A stretch of DNA of 36,675 nucleotides from the NCBI GenBank assembly GCA_013002405.1, contig JABDKA010000135.1:1-36675 (forward strand), written 5' to 3'. This DNA is from Sulfitobacter sp. Its GTDB lineage: Bacteria > Pseudomonadota > Alphaproteobacteria > Rhodobacterales > Rhodobacteraceae. Below the pieces are notes generated by a model. It was not told where the DNA came from and did no database searches. It saw nothing but the letters and a program-made list of their open reading frames with translations. Below are positions 26,895 to 35,859 of the stretch, piece by piece (positions within the stretch are counted from its first letter, which is position 1; each line of letters opens with the position of its first letter). The position numbers and the translations under genes were made by a program.

Positions 26895-26938
26895 AGATTT
26901 CTCGCAAGAAATCTGGCAAGACTTCTGCAAAGGTCTTG
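26895..26938 (+). promoter_or_regulatory. Tandem hairpins between permease 2 and the first NTF2-like gene
   Basis: AGATTTC-tcgcaa-GAAATCT (26895-26914) is a perfect 7-bp stem three bases past the permease stop. CAAGAC (26917-26922) then pairs with GTCTTG (26933-26938). Both fill the gap between transport and enzyme genes. No T-tract is present, so partial termination or RNA processing is more likely than full termination. Confidence 0.55.
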
Positions 26939-26947
26939 GGGGACGGC

Positions 26948-27481
26948 ATGAAAGGATCGCGCCCCGAGCAGGCCGTGCTGACCCGTGATACGGATATGGC
27001 GCAGACCGAAGCGACCCGCCGTGTCATCGAAGGCATGGTCGACGGTTTGAACGACCATACCATCGACGGTATCGGCACCTTTTTCCATGAAAGCTTCCGC
27101 TGGATGGGCAACCAGGGCTGCGGCACCAAGCAGGGGCTGCAGGAATTTCAGGACAACTGGCAGAGGCCATTTCAGGCCGCCTTCTCCGATAAGGTCTGTA
27201 TCGACGAGGCACGGCTTTTCATGGGCGAATGGGCCGCGGCCTTCGGTCGGCAGGAGGCCACGCACTCGGGCACCTTCATGGGAGTGGCCCCGACCGGAAA
27301 GCGGATCGAGATCCGGTATATGGATTTCTGGAAGGTGAGCGAGGGCAAGATCGAGGACAACTGGGTGATGGTCGATTTCCCCCATGTCCTGGCCCAGCTT
27401 GGTATCGACGTTTTCAAGGGCGAAGGCTGGGAGGCCTTCGATCGCGGCGAGCGGACCCCGCCGCGCCCAGAGAGGCAATGA
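26948..27481 (+). CDS. NTF2/SnoaL-fold protein 1 (ester-cyclase-like)
   Basis: A 177-residue protein with one SnoaL-like domain: helices at the N-terminus ([35 protein letters not shown]) then strands ending [45 protein letters not shown]. Such folds host isomerases, cyclases, hydratases and dehydratases acting on small molecules, without a conserved catalytic signature. The C-terminal strand block closely matches that in the second half of the 28851 gene product, showing duplication within the operon. GGGGGAC precedes the ATG at 26948. It ends seven bases before the HisD-like gene. Substrate unknown. Confidence 0.85.
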   Translation: MKGSRPEQAVLTRDTDMAQTEATRRVIEGMVDGLNDHTIDGIGTFFHESFRWMGNQGCGTKQGLQEFQDNWQRPFQAAFSDKVCIDEARLFMGEWAAAFGRQEATHSGTFMGVAPTGKRIEIRYMDFWKVSEGKIEDNWVMVDFPHVLAQLGIDVFKGEGWEAFDRGERTPPRPERQ

Positions 27482-27488
27482 GGTAGAA

Positions 27489-28817
27489 ATGACCATCACA
27501 TATCTGAAGCGTGGCAAGTCGGACGCGGAGCGGAGTGACGAGGACGCCCGCACGCGTGAGGCCGTGGAGGCAACCCTAAAGGACATCGAAGCGCGCGGCG
27601 ATGCCGCCGTGCGGGAGCTGTCGGAGAAGTTCGACAGCTACAGCCCGCCCGCCTTCCGGCTCAGCCCGTCGGAGATCGACGCGCTCATTGCCAAGGTCAC
27701 CCCACGCGAAATGGCAGACCTGAAGTACGCGCAGGAGAATGTCCGCCGCTTTGCCCAGGCGCAGCGCGATTCCATGCTGGATATCGAGGTGGAGATGCAA
27801 CCGGGTGTGATCCTCGGACACAAGAACATCCCGGTACAGTCCGTCGGCTGCTATGTCCCGGGCGGCAAGTTTCCGATGGTCGCTTCGGCCCACATGTCGG
27901 TCGCCACCGCCTCCGTCGCAGGCGTGCCGCGCATCATCGCCTGCACGCCGCCCTTCAAGGGCGCGCCGAACCCCGCCGTCATCGCCGCAATGCACCTGGG
28001 CGGCGCACACGAGATCTACGTGCTGGGAGGCATCCAGGCGGTCGGGGCCATGGCGCTGGGGACCGAGACCATCAACCCCGTGCACCTTCTGGTGGGCCCC
28101 GGGAATGCTTTCGTCGCAGAGGCCAAGCGCCAGCTCTTCGGTCGGGTGGGCATCGACCTCTTCGCCGGACCGACCGAGACCATGGTGATCGCCGATGAGA
28201 CGGTCGATGCTGAGATTTGCGCAACGGACCTGCTGGGGCAGGCCGAACACGGCTACAACTCTCCCTGCGTGCTGCTGACCAACTCAGAGAAGCTGGCACG
28301 GGAGACGATGGCGGAAATCGAGCGCCTCCTCGGTATCCTGCCAACGGCGGACACGGCCCGCGCCTCCTGGGAGAACTACGGTGAGGTGATCCTCTGCGAC
28401 ACCTACGAGGAAATGCTGCAGATGGCGGACGAAATCGCCTCGGAACATGTGCAGGTGATGACCGACCGGGATGACTGGTTCCTTGAGAAGATGACCTGCT
28501 ATGGCGCGCTGTTCCTTGGCCCGCGCACCAACGTGGCCAACGGGGACAAGGTAATCGGGACCAACCATACGCTGCCGACCAAGAAGGCGGGCCGCTATAC
28601 GGGCGGTCTCTGGGTTGGCAAATATCTCAAGACTCACTCTTACCAGAAGATCACCACGGATGAGGCGGCCGCGGAGGTAGGTGCCTACGGATCACGGCTC
28701 TGTATGTTGGAAGGCTTCGTGGGGCACGCCGAACAGTGCAACGTACGCGTGCGTCGCTACGGAGGCATTAATGTCCCCTACGGCGCGGGTGCGCCCGCGC
28801 GGAAAGCGGCAGAGTAG
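27489..28817 (+). CDS. Histidinol-dehydrogenase-like NAD-dependent alcohol dehydrogenase (HpsN-related)
   Basis: A 442-residue protein of the HisD superfamily. The zinc and catalytic residues of HisD have counterparts: Gln251 and His254 (QAEHGYNSP), Glu319-His320 (ASEHVQVM), Asp353 ([14 protein letters not shown]) and His413 (GHAEQCN). The nucleotide-binding part has [30 protein letters not shown]. It is not in a histidine operon; it is surrounded by transport and catabolic genes. Paralogs in this position include sulfopropanediol 3-dehydrogenase (HpsN), which oxidises a primary alcohol to a carboxylate in two NAD+ steps. I infer the same chemistry on an unknown polyol-like substrate. No sulfonate-pathway genes are adjacent, so the HpsN substrate is not assumed. 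Confidence 0.88.
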   Translation: MTITYLKRGKSDAERSDEDARTREAVEATLKDIEARGDAAVRELSEKFDSYSPPAFRLSPSEIDALIAKVTPREMADLKYAQENVRRFAQAQRDSMLDIEVEMQPGVILGHKNIPVQSVGCYVPGGKFPMVASAHMSVATASVAGVPRIIACTPPFKGAPNPAVIAAMHLGGAHEIYVLGGIQAVGAMALGTETINPVHLLVGPGNAFVAEAKRQLFGRVGIDLFAGPTETMVIADETVDAEICATDLLGQAEHGYNSPCVLLTNSEKLARETMAEIERLLGILPTADTARASWENYGEVILCDTYEEMLQMADEIASEHVQVMTDRDDWFLEKMTCYGALFLGPRTNVANGDKVIGTNHTLPTKKAGRYTGGLWVGKYLKTHSYQKITTDEAAAEVGAYGSRLCMLEGFVGHAEQCNVRVRRYGGINVPYGAGAPARKAAE

Positions 28818-28850
28818 AAAGATCGCGGGATTTGGAACCATTTGGAAGTT

Positions 28851-29897
28851 ATGGACAGGCACACCCAGAATAAAGAACGGATCGCCCCGCTAAGGGCGGC
28901 GATGTACGATTTTGAGCAATCAGCCGTGCGAGAGGCGCTGGTGGAGGTCTGTGCTCAGGATGCCGTCTTCCGACTCGCCTTTCCCTTCGAGACAACCGAA
29001 GGGGTCGGGGCCTATTATGACAAGGCCTATGCACCGCTCCTGCGGGCAATCCCCGATCTGGAGCGGCGCGATCATATCGTGATGGCGGGACCCACGCCCG
29101 AGGGGCACGACTGGGTTGGCTGCGGGGGCTATTACTGCGGGACCTTCCAGGCGCCCTGGCTGGACATTCCGCCCACGGGCCACCTGATGCACATGCGCTT
29201 TCACGAATTCTACCGCATCGTTGAGGGTAGGATCGTTGAGATGCAGGCCCTCTGGGACATTCCGGAAGTGATGATGCAGGCCGGGGCGTGGCCTATGGTT
29301 CCCTCGCTCGGGCGGGAGTGGCATGTGCCTGCCCCCGCAAGCAACGATGGGATCGTGCCGGGACCCTACGAAGCTGCCAGTGGGACGACCACCTGCCAGC
29401 ACATCATCGACATGCTGGACCACCTCAAGAAGCATCCAAGTCAGGGCGGGCCGGAGGTGATGGAGATGGCGCGTTTCTGGCATCCACGGATGAACTGGTA
29501 CGGGCCTTCGGGCATCGGGACGGGCCGGGGGATCGAAGGTTTTCGCAAGTGGCATCAGATCCCTTTCCTCAATGGCATGCCCGACCGGGGTCAGTATGTG
29601 GATGAGATCACCTATCATTTCTTCGGCGACCGCAACTATGCGGCAGTGACCGGCTGGCCGGACATGTACCAGACCATCACCCACGATGGCTGGCTGGGGA
29701 TTGCGCCAGTGGGCAAGAAGATCGAGATGCGGTCGCTGGATTTCTGGCGGGTGGAAAAGGATCTCATCAGGGAGAACTGGGTTCTGGTGGACCTTCTGCA
29801 CATGTACGATCAGATCGGGGTCGATGTCTTTGCCCGGATGCGGGAATTCAACAAGGTCCGGTCCGGTTTCGATCCTGTGACAGGGGTGGCGCTGTGA
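28851..29897 (+). CDS. Double-domain NTF2/SnoaL-fold protein 2
   Basis: A 348-residue protein that appears to hold two SnoaL-like domains in tandem. Domain 1 runs to about residue 160 (FRLAFPFETTEGVGAYYDKAY ... PPTGHLMHMRFHEFYRIVEGRIVEMQALWDIPEVMMQAG). Domain 2 occupies about 190-335 and ends GIAPVGKKIEMRSLDFWRVEKDLIRENWVLVDLLHMYDQIGVDVF, nearly the same pattern as in NTF2-like protein 1. The ATG at 28851 is chosen; a TTG at 28842 is possible and no clear ribosome site settles it. Its stop overlaps the GTG start of the SDR gene. Function unknown; a small-molecule isomerase, dehydratase or hydrolase is plausible. Confidence 0.82.
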   Translation: MDRHTQNKERIAPLRAAMYDFEQSAVREALVEVCAQDAVFRLAFPFETTEGVGAYYDKAYAPLLRAIPDLERRDHIVMAGPTPEGHDWVGCGGYYCGTFQAPWLDIPPTGHLMHMRFHEFYRIVEGRIVEMQALWDIPEVMMQAGAWPMVPSLGREWHVPAPASNDGIVPGPYEAASGTTTCQHIIDMLDHLKKHPSQGGPEVMEMARFWHPRMNWYGPSGIGTGRGIEGFRKWHQIPFLNGMPDRGQYVDEITYHFFGDRNYAAVTGWPDMYQTITHDGWLGIAPVGKKIEMRSLDFWRVEKDLIRENWVLVDLLHMYDQIGVDVFARMREFNKVRSGFDPVTGVAL

Positions 29898-30655
29898 GCA
29901 GCTTACCCAATCCTCCCTCCTTCGATCTGACCGGCAAGCGGGCCCTGGTGACCGGGGCATCCTCGGGTATCGGTCTGGGCTGCGCGGTTGCCCTGGCCGC
30001 GGCGGGGGCGCACGTGGTCTGTGCCGCGCGGCGGGTCGAGGCGCTGCAGGAGGCGGTGAATGCGATGGCCGGGAAGGGCTGGTCTGCCGAGGCGATGGCG
30101 CTGGATCAAACGGATCTTGAGGCGATCGGGGAGGCCTTTGCCGAGCCTTTCGACGTGGTGCTGAATTCCGCCGGGATGGCGCGCCATTCGGCGGCAGTGG
30201 AAACGAGCGCCACCGACTTCGACGCGGTCATGGGGATCAACCTGCGGGGGGCCTATTTCCTGTCTGCCGAGGCAGCAAAGGCGCTTATGGCGGCGGGGCG
30301 CGGCGGTTCGATCATCCATATTTCCAGCCAGATGGGCCACGTTGGCGGGACCGACCGGGCGCTTTACTGCGCCTCGAAACACGGGTTGGAAGGGATGGTC
30401 AAGGCCATGGCCGTGGAGTGGGGCAAGGCGGGCATCCGGATCAACACCATCTGCCCGACCTTCGTGCGCACGGCGCTGACGCAGGCCACCTTCGATGATC
30501 CGGCGCGGTTTGCCTGGATCATGGAGAAGATCAAGCTGCCCCGGGTGGCGGAGGTGGACGATATTTCGGGCGCTGCGGTCTATCTCGCCTCGGATGCCTC
30601 GGCCATGGTCACCGGCTCTGCCTTGATGATCGATGGCGGCTGGACGGCGGACTGA
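29894..30655 (+). CDS. Short-chain dehydrogenase/reductase (SDR)
   Basis: A 253-residue classical SDR. The cofactor motif is TGASSGIG (20-27), NSAG is at 91-94, a catalytic Ser lies in HISSQMG (144-145), and Tyr158 and Lys162 are in YCASKHG. Arg46-Arg47 after the second strand (AARRVEA) hints at NADP(H) but is not decisive. The C-terminal pattern VYLASDASAMVTGSALMIDGGWTAD is typical of polyol- and hydroxyacid-type members. It starts with GTG, overlapping the preceding stop, and its stop overlaps the LacI start. It probably oxidises a secondary alcohol of the imported compound. Confidence 0.93.
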   Translation: MSSLPNPPSFDLTGKRALVTGASSGIGLGCAVALAAAGAHVVCAARRVEALQEAVNAMAGKGWSAEAMALDQTDLEAIGEAFAEPFDVVLNSAGMARHSAAVETSATDFDAVMGINLRGAYFLSAEAAKALMAAGRGGSIIHISSQMGHVGGTDRALYCASKHGLEGMVKAMAVEWGKAGIRINTICPTFVRTALTQATFDDPARFAWIMEKIKLPRVAEVDDISGAAVYLASDASAMVTGSALMIDGGWTAD

Positions 30656-31665
30656 TGGGGGGCAAGGTTACATCGCTGGACGTGGCGGAGCGGGCCGGGG
30701 TCAGCCGTTCTGCGGTCAGCCGGGTCTTCACGCCCGGTGCCTCGGTCAGCAAGTCGACGGCGGCCAAGGTCCGCTCGGCCGCGCGGGAGCTGGGATATCG
30801 GCCCAACGTCCTGGCGCGCAGCCTGATCACGGGGCGCAGCCGGATCATCGGACTGGTGGTGGCCTACCTTGAAAACCAGTTCTATCCGGAGGCGATCGAG
30901 CGGCTGTCGAAGGCGCTTCAGGCCAATGGCTATCACGTGCTGGTCTTCATGGCGTCCAACGACAGTGCGGCCACACAGCAGGTGATCGACGAGTTGCTGG
31001 ACTACCAGGTGGACGGGATCATCGCCGCGTCGGTCGGTCTTTCCAACGATCTGACCCGCCGCTGCGAGGAGGCGGGCATTCCCATTGTGCTCTTCAACCG
31101 GGACCAGTTCGACGACCGCCTTTCCAGTGTCACCTCCGACAATATGGCAGGGGGCCGCAAGCTCGCTGATTTCCTCATTGCAGGGGGACACAGCCGGATC
31201 GCCCATATCGCAGGCTGGGAAGGCGCCTCTACTCAGATCGACCGGGAGGCGGGATTCAAGGCGGGTCTTATGGCGGCAGGGTTCAGGCTGGTGGCGCGGG
31301 GCGTTGGGGATTTCAACTTCGCCCGCGCGCAGGAGGCCGCGCGGGAGATGTTCGACCGGGACGATCCGCCCGATGCGGTTTTCGTGGCCAATGATCACAT
31401 GGCCTTTGCGGTGATGGACGTCCTGCGGTTCGAGCTGGGTATCGACGTGCCGGGCGATGTTTCAGTTGTAGGCTATGACGATGTGCGGCCCGCCAGTTGG
31501 GCCAGCTACGATCTGACCACGGTGCGCCAGCGGGCCAACGTAATGGTGGACGAGGCAACCGCGCTGCTGCTGGCGCGGATTGAGGATCAGGATACACCGC
31601 CCCGTCGCATCTGCATCGACGGGCCGCTTATCGTGCGCGGATCGGCCCGCGTGCCGAAAGGATAG
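30655..31665 (+). CDS. LacI family transcriptional regulator
   Basis: A 336-residue LacI/GalR repressor. The N-terminal helix-turn-helix and hinge read VTSLDVAERAGVSRSAVSRVFTPGASVSKSTAAKVRSAARELGYRPNVLARSLITGRS, followed by a periplasmic-binding-protein-like effector domain (IIGLVVAYLENQFYPEAIERLSKALQANGYHVLVF ... DAVFVANDHMAFAVMDVLRFELGIDVPGDVSVVGYDDVRPASWASYDLTTVRQ). It starts in TGATG overlap with the SDR gene and lies in the operon it presumably controls. The best candidate operator is the 20-bp palindrome at 22111. The effector is likely the imported compound or its first catabolite. Confidence 0.95.
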   Translation: MGGKVTSLDVAERAGVSRSAVSRVFTPGASVSKSTAAKVRSAARELGYRPNVLARSLITGRSRIIGLVVAYLENQFYPEAIERLSKALQANGYHVLVFMASNDSAATQQVIDELLDYQVDGIIAASVGLSNDLTRRCEEAGIPIVLFNRDQFDDRLSSVTSDNMAGGRKLADFLIAGGHSRIAHIAGWEGASTQIDREAGFKAGLMAAGFRLVARGVGDFNFARAQEAAREMFDRDDPPDAVFVANDHMAFAVMDVLRFELGIDVPGDVSVVGYDDVRPASWASYDLTTVRQRANVMVDEATALLLARIEDQDTPPRRICIDGPLIVRGSARVPKG

Positions 31666-31668
31666 GAC

Positions 31669-32637
31669 ATGCAAGGATTTGACCCCAAGTTCCGGGATTT
31701 CCCGGACTACATCATCGGCATTACCAAGGAGATCTGGGAGGACCGTGGCATCGCCACGCTGCACCAGTACTACAGCGAGGATATCGTGGTACGTTCTCCC
31801 GGTTCGGTGGTGGTCGGCAACAAGGGTGTGATCGCCGCCACCATGGCGACGCTGGCAGAGTTTCCGGACAGGACACTTCTGGGGGAGGATGTGATCTGGT
31901 CGGGCACGCCGGAGGAGGGGATGCTTTCCTCCCATCGGCTGCTGTCGACGGCGACGCATCTTAATGACGGGATGTACGGGGCCGCGACGGGAAAGAAGCT
32001 GGTCTACCGGATCATGGCGGACTGTCACGCGATCAACAACCAGATCAACGATGAATGGCTGGTGCGGGACCAGGGGGCGATCGTGCGTCAGATGGGGTGG
32101 GAGCCCAAGCAGTATGCGGCTGACCTTATCGAGCGGGAAGGCGGGCCGGAGCATTGTGTCCAGCCGATGACGCCCCGCAACGATCAGACGGGCCCCTACA
32201 AGGGGCACGGGAACGACAATGAATGGGGGCGTAAATATGCGGCTATCCTGACCGGGATCATGTCTGCCGATATGGCCCTGATCCCGCAGGAGTATGACCG
32301 CGCCGTGGTGAGCCACTATCCCGGCGGTGTGCAGGGGCACAGCCACGGGCCGGTTGATCAGTTCTGGACGGGGCTTAGGGCCTCCTTTCCGAACGCGGCT
32401 TTCCGGGTGGATCACGTGATCGGACGAGAGGACCCGATGATGCCGCCACGTGCGGCGGTGCGCTGGTCCCTCACCGGCAAGCATGATGGCTGGGGCAGCT
32501 TTGGGACGCCTACGGGCAAGGACGTCTACGTGCTGGGCATCAGCCATGCGGAGTTTGGCCCCTGGGGGCTGCGCCGCGAATATACGCTTTTTGACGAGGC
32601 GATGATCTGGAAGCAGCTTCTGCTTCAGACTGGATAG
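31669..32637 (+). CDS. Double-domain NTF2/SnoaL-fold protein 3
   Basis: A 322-residue protein with two SnoaL-like halves. The first (about 10-150) has ITKEIWEDRGIATLHQYYSEDIVVRSPGSVVVGNKGVIAAT and ATGKKLVYRIMADCHAINNQINDEWLVRDQGAIVRQMG. The second (about 190-320) has YDRAVVSHYPGGVQGHSHGPVDQFWTGLRASFPNAAFRVDHVIG and PTGKDVYVLGISHAEFGPWGLRREYTLFDEAMIWKQL. A Thr-Gly-Lys before a strand recurs in several NTF2 domains of this operon. It starts three bases after the LacI stop and is followed by a 62-base gap. The function is unknown; presence beside the two other NTF2-fold genes implies a linked role. Confidence 0.82.
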   Translation: MQGFDPKFRDFPDYIIGITKEIWEDRGIATLHQYYSEDIVVRSPGSVVVGNKGVIAATMATLAEFPDRTLLGEDVIWSGTPEEGMLSSHRLLSTATHLNDGMYGAATGKKLVYRIMADCHAINNQINDEWLVRDQGAIVRQMGWEPKQYAADLIEREGGPEHCVQPMTPRNDQTGPYKGHGNDNEWGRKYAAILTGIMSADMALIPQEYDRAVVSHYPGGVQGHSHGPVDQFWTGLRASFPNAAFRVDHVIGREDPMMPPRAAVRWSLTGKHDGWGSFGTPTGKDVYVLGISHAEFGPWGLRREYTLFDEAMIWKQLLLQTG

Positions 32638-32699
32638 TCCTCATCGCCGGGCCTTGCCCGCTCTTCGCAACGGGCGGCACACTGACAGGAAGAAAAAGA

Positions 32700-33668
32700 A
32701 TGACACCACAGGAAATGGAAAACCGCATCGTCCGCTACGGTGATCTGCAACCGTGCAAGACGGCCTTCATCGACGCACACACGCCCGGCAGTGACCAGAA
32801 GGAGAACTTTACCATCATCGGCGGCGGCGTATCGGAGTCCCCCGATCAGCACGTCCACATCACCATCCCGCACGGCTTCAACATCGGGGCCGCAGGCCAG
32901 CCGCCCAAATGCCGCAACTCGCTCCACAACCACCGCACGGCAGAGGTCTTCTTTGTCCTCTCGGGGCGCTGGCGATTCTTCTGGGGCCAGCACGGCGATG
33001 CGGGTGAGGTTATCCTGGAGGAGGGGGATATCTTCAACATACCCACAAACATCTTCCGCGGGTTCGAGAATGTCGGCACCGACTATGGGATGATCATGGC
33101 CATCCTGGGCGGGAACGATGCGGGCGGCGGTGTCATCTGGGCGCCCCACGTGATTGAAGATGCCAGGGATCACGGTCTGATCCTGGGCGAGAATGGCAAG
33201 CTTTACGACAGCAAGAAGGGCGAAGGCCTGTCTGCAGGCGTGAACCCCATGCCACTGCTGACAGAGGCTGAACTGGCCAAGGTCGATACCCCCAGCCCGA
33301 TGCAGGTGGTCGGCGGCTATGTGCGCCGCTACCTTGACATGCTGGCGCTCACCCAGTCCGGCAAGGCCTGCAAGGTGATTGGTGAGCGTGGTATCATCCG
33401 CGACAAGCCGGGCTTCGAGGTGGATCTGGTGACCCGCGCCTGCGCGACGGAGGCCATGCATCAGCACGACCGTCCTTCCGTCCTCATGCCGGTCAAGGGA
33501 CACTGGCGGGTGAACTGGGAGGGCGGCAGCGCAACGCTTGCACCCGGCGATACCATGTCGGTCCCCGAAAACCTGATGCATAACGCCCTGCCCGCCATGT
33601 CCGGGCAGGCGGCGCTGTACCACGTCGTCGCCACCGACGACGCAGCCGGTCCGACCTGGAAGGGATGA
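32700..33668 (+). CDS. Bicupin with altered metal ligands
   Basis: A 322-residue protein with two cupin domains, as in gentisate 1,2-dioxygenase-like proteins. Domain 1 has His76, His78 and Glu82 in LHNHRTAEVFFVLSG, but the last ligand position is Arg120 (PTNIFRGFEN) instead of His. Domain 2 has His254, His256 and His294 (MHQHDRPSVLM, ENLMHNAL), but the Glu position is Ser260. Each domain thus keeps three ligands of different types. The product could be a dioxygenase, isomerase or epimerase; I cannot say which. The ATG follows GGAAGAAAAAG. The stop overlaps the dipeptidase start (ATGA). Confidence 0.88.
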   Translation: MTPQEMENRIVRYGDLQPCKTAFIDAHTPGSDQKENFTIIGGGVSESPDQHVHITIPHGFNIGAAGQPPKCRNSLHNHRTAEVFFVLSGRWRFFWGQHGDAGEVILEEGDIFNIPTNIFRGFENVGTDYGMIMAILGGNDAGGGVIWAPHVIEDARDHGLILGENGKLYDSKKGEGLSAGVNPMPLLTEAELAKVDTPSPMQVVGGYVRRYLDMLALTQSGKACKVIGERGIIRDKPGFEVDLVTRACATEAMHQHDRPSVLMPVKGHWRVNWEGGSATLAPGDTMSVPENLMHNALPAMSGQAALYHVVATDDAAGPTWKG

Positions 33669-34711
33669 CCTTGGTCCCAGTCTTTGATGGACATAACGAT
33701 GCTCTGGGCCGCCTGTGGTGTGCGGAAGGGGACCCTGTCGCCCGCTTTGCGCGCGATGAAGGGCATATCAACGTGCCTCAGATGGCGGCAGGCGGGTTCA
33801 GGGGCGGCTTCTTTGCGCTCTATTCCCCGGAAAAGCGCGCGCCCTTTGACTTCAGCGCTTTCTCTGTCGCGGATCTGGAAATCCCCTTGCCCCCGATGCT
33901 GGAAGAAGGCGCGGCTTTGACCGCCGCCATAGGGCAGGCGGGCATTGCGCATAAACTGGCCGCGGCGGGGCATTTGAATATCTGTACCACAGCAGACGCG
34001 GTGCGCAGTGGATTGACCGAAGGGCCACCGGTCTGCCTGCTGCACCTTGAAGGGGCGGATTGCATCGGTCCCGATTTGCTGGCGCTCGATACGCTTTACG
34101 CACTGGGCCTGCGGTCGCTAGGCATCGTCTGGTCGCGGCCCACCATCTTCGGCCATGGGGTTCCCTTTCGGCACAACCACGACGGCGATACCGGGCCGGG
34201 ACTGACGGCGGATGGCAAGCGTCTGGTGGCGCGCTGTCTTGAACTGGGCATGGTGATCGACACCAGCCATCTCACCATGAAGGGCTTCTGGGACGTGGCC
34301 GAGGCGGGTGCGCCACTGGTCGCCACGCACTCCAACGCCTGTGCCATCTCCAACAACGCCCGTAACCTGACTGACATGCAACTGCGCGCCATTGGTGCGA
34401 GTGGCGGCATGGTCGGTCTGAACTTTGCGACGGTCTTCCTGTCCGATGCGGGCTGGAAAAGCGGTCAGGCAGGTATCGACGATTGCCTGCGCCAGCTGGA
34501 CCATATGGTTGAGGTCACTGGCGAAACCTGCGTCGGCCTTGGCTCAGATTTCGACGGCGCGCCCTTGCCCGAAGGAATATCTGGCGCTGGCGATCTGCCC
34601 GACCTCATCGCGGCGATGAAGCGGTACGGTTTTGACGCGCCGCTCATCGACAGGCTCTGCCACGGCAACTGGCTGTCCTTCCTCGACCGAAACCTTGCCG
34701 CCCCCACCTGA
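33665..34711 (+). CDS. Membrane-dipeptidase (M19) family metallohydrolase
   Basis: A 348-residue cytoplasmic-looking member of peptidase family M19 (renal dipeptidase type), with no signal peptide. The dizinc site is complete: His10 and Asp12 in DGHNDALGR, Glu129 in LHLEGAD, His202 in DTSHLT, His222 in ATHSNA, and Asp295 in GSDFDG. Family members hydrolyse dipeptides, often with D-residues, and other amide bonds. In this catabolic operon it may cleave an amide or N-acyl bond of an intermediate. It overlaps the bicupin gene by four bases and precedes the MetE-like gene by 17 bases. Confidence 0.93.
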   Translation: MTLVPVFDGHNDALGRLWCAEGDPVARFARDEGHINVPQMAAGGFRGGFFALYSPEKRAPFDFSAFSVADLEIPLPPMLEEGAALTAAIGQAGIAHKLAAAGHLNICTTADAVRSGLTEGPPVCLLHLEGADCIGPDLLALDTLYALGLRSLGIVWSRPTIFGHGVPFRHNHDGDTGPGLTADGKRLVARCLELGMVIDTSHLTMKGFWDVAEAGAPLVATHSNACAISNNARNLTDMQLRAIGASGGMVGLNFATVFLSDAGWKSGQAGIDDCLRQLDHMVEVTGETCVGLGSDFDGAPLPEGISGAGDLPDLIAAMKRYGFDAPLIDRLCHGNWLSFLDRNLAAPT

Positions 34712-34728
34712 AGCATCCGGAGACCCCC

Positions 34729-35859
34729 ATGAAGATCAAAACAACCCACGTAGGTTCCCTTCCCCGCTCACAGGAGGTGGTCGATTTCATCTTTGCGCGG
34801 GAGCGGGAAGAGCCCTACGACCCCGCCGGTTTCGACGTGGCGATGACGCAGGCGGTGTCCGACACGGTGGCCAGGCAGGTGAAGGCAGGCATCGATATTG
34901 TGAGCGACGGTGAGACCTCCAAAATCAGTTACGCGACCTACGTCAAGGATCGCTACACCGGCTTTTCCGGCGACAGTCCCCGCAACGCGCCTGCGGACTT
35001 GAAACTCTTCCCATCTTACCTGCAACGTTTGGCCGATGATGGCGGCACGCCCAAATACGCCCGACCCATGTGTACGGGTGAGGTGCGCTCCAAGGGGCAG
35101 GGAGAGCTTCAGAAAGACATCGACAACCTGCAAACGGCCATGGCCGCGCACGGGGCCGAGCGGGGTTTCATGAATGCGGCTTCTCCGGGGGTCATCTCGC
35201 TTTTTCTGCAGAATGACCACTACAAGACGCGCGACGCCTACCTGGCTGCGCTGGCCGATGCGATGAAGGAAGAGTATGAGACCATCGTGGCCGCCGGTCT
35301 GGACCTGCAGCTCGACTGCCCCGATCTTGCCCTCTCGCGTCACATGCTCTTCAATGATCTGTCCGACGCGGAGTTTATCAAGGTCGCCGCGTCCCACGTG
35401 GAAGCCCTCAACCATGCCCTGAGTGATGTGCCCGAGGAGAAGGTGCGCATCCACATCTGCTGGGGCAACTACGAAGGGCCGCATGTCTGCGACATCGGGA
35501 TGGAAAAGGTCTTTGACACCCTGATGGGGGCCAAGGCGCGCTATGTCCTGTTCGAGACTTCCAACCCCCGCCACGCCCACGAATGGACGGTTTTCCGCGA
35601 CCGGAAAGCGGATATTCCCGAGGGCAAGGTGCTGGTGCCGGGTGTTGTCGACACAACGACCAACTTCGTGGAGCATCCCGAGGTGGTGGCCCAGCGGATC
35701 GAACGCTTCACGGATATCGTAGGGGCCGAAAGGGTCATTGCGGGCTCGGACTGCGGCTTCGGCACCTTCGCGGGCTTTGGCGCGGTGGACCCGGAGATTG
35801 CCTATGCCAAGCTATCCGCACTGAGCGAGGGAGCTGCCCTGGCGGGGGCGCGGGTATGA
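34729..35859 (+). CDS. MetE-like zinc methyltransferase-fold protein (cobalamin-independent methionine synthase II family)
   Basis: A 376-residue single-barrel relative of the C-terminal half of MetE. The zinc ligands of MetE have counterparts at His242 and Cys244 (IHICWGNYEGP), Glu276 (LFETSNPRHAHEW) and Cys342 (AGSDCGFGTF). The N-terminal HVGSLPR is a family hallmark. It lacks the MetE N-terminal half, so it is not a full methionine synthase. Relatives include epoxyalkane:coenzyme M transferase and uncharacterised thiol alkyl-transferases, so a zinc-thiolate reaction such as demethylation or thiol addition/removal is likely. Its stop overlaps the RraA-like gene start by four bases (ATGA). 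Confidence 0.9.
   Translation: MKIKTTHVGSLPRSQEVVDFIFAREREEPYDPAGFDVAMTQAVSDTVARQVKAGIDIVSDGETSKISYATYVKDRYTGFSGDSPRNAPADLKLFPSYLQRLADDGGTPKYARPMCTGEVRSKGQGELQKDIDNLQTAMAAHGAERGFMNAASPGVISLFLQNDHYKTRDAYLAALADAMKEEYETIVAAGLDLQLDCPDLALSRHMLFNDLSDAEFIKVAASHVEALNHALSDVPEEKVRIHICWGNYEGPHVCDIGMEKVFDTLMGAKARYVLFETSNPRHAHEWTVFRDRKADIPEGKVLVPGVVDTTTNFVEHPEVVAQRIERFTDIVGAERVIAGSDCGFGTFAGFGAVDPEIAYAKLSALSEGAALAGARV

Noticed and set aside
27489-28817. Calling the HisD-like gene hisD
   Set aside because: It is outside any histidine-synthesis context and is embedded in a transport/catabolic operon, so the family name is used without the gene symbol.
34729-35859. Calling the MetE-like gene metE
   Set aside because: It has only the C-terminal barrel type and about half the length of MetE.
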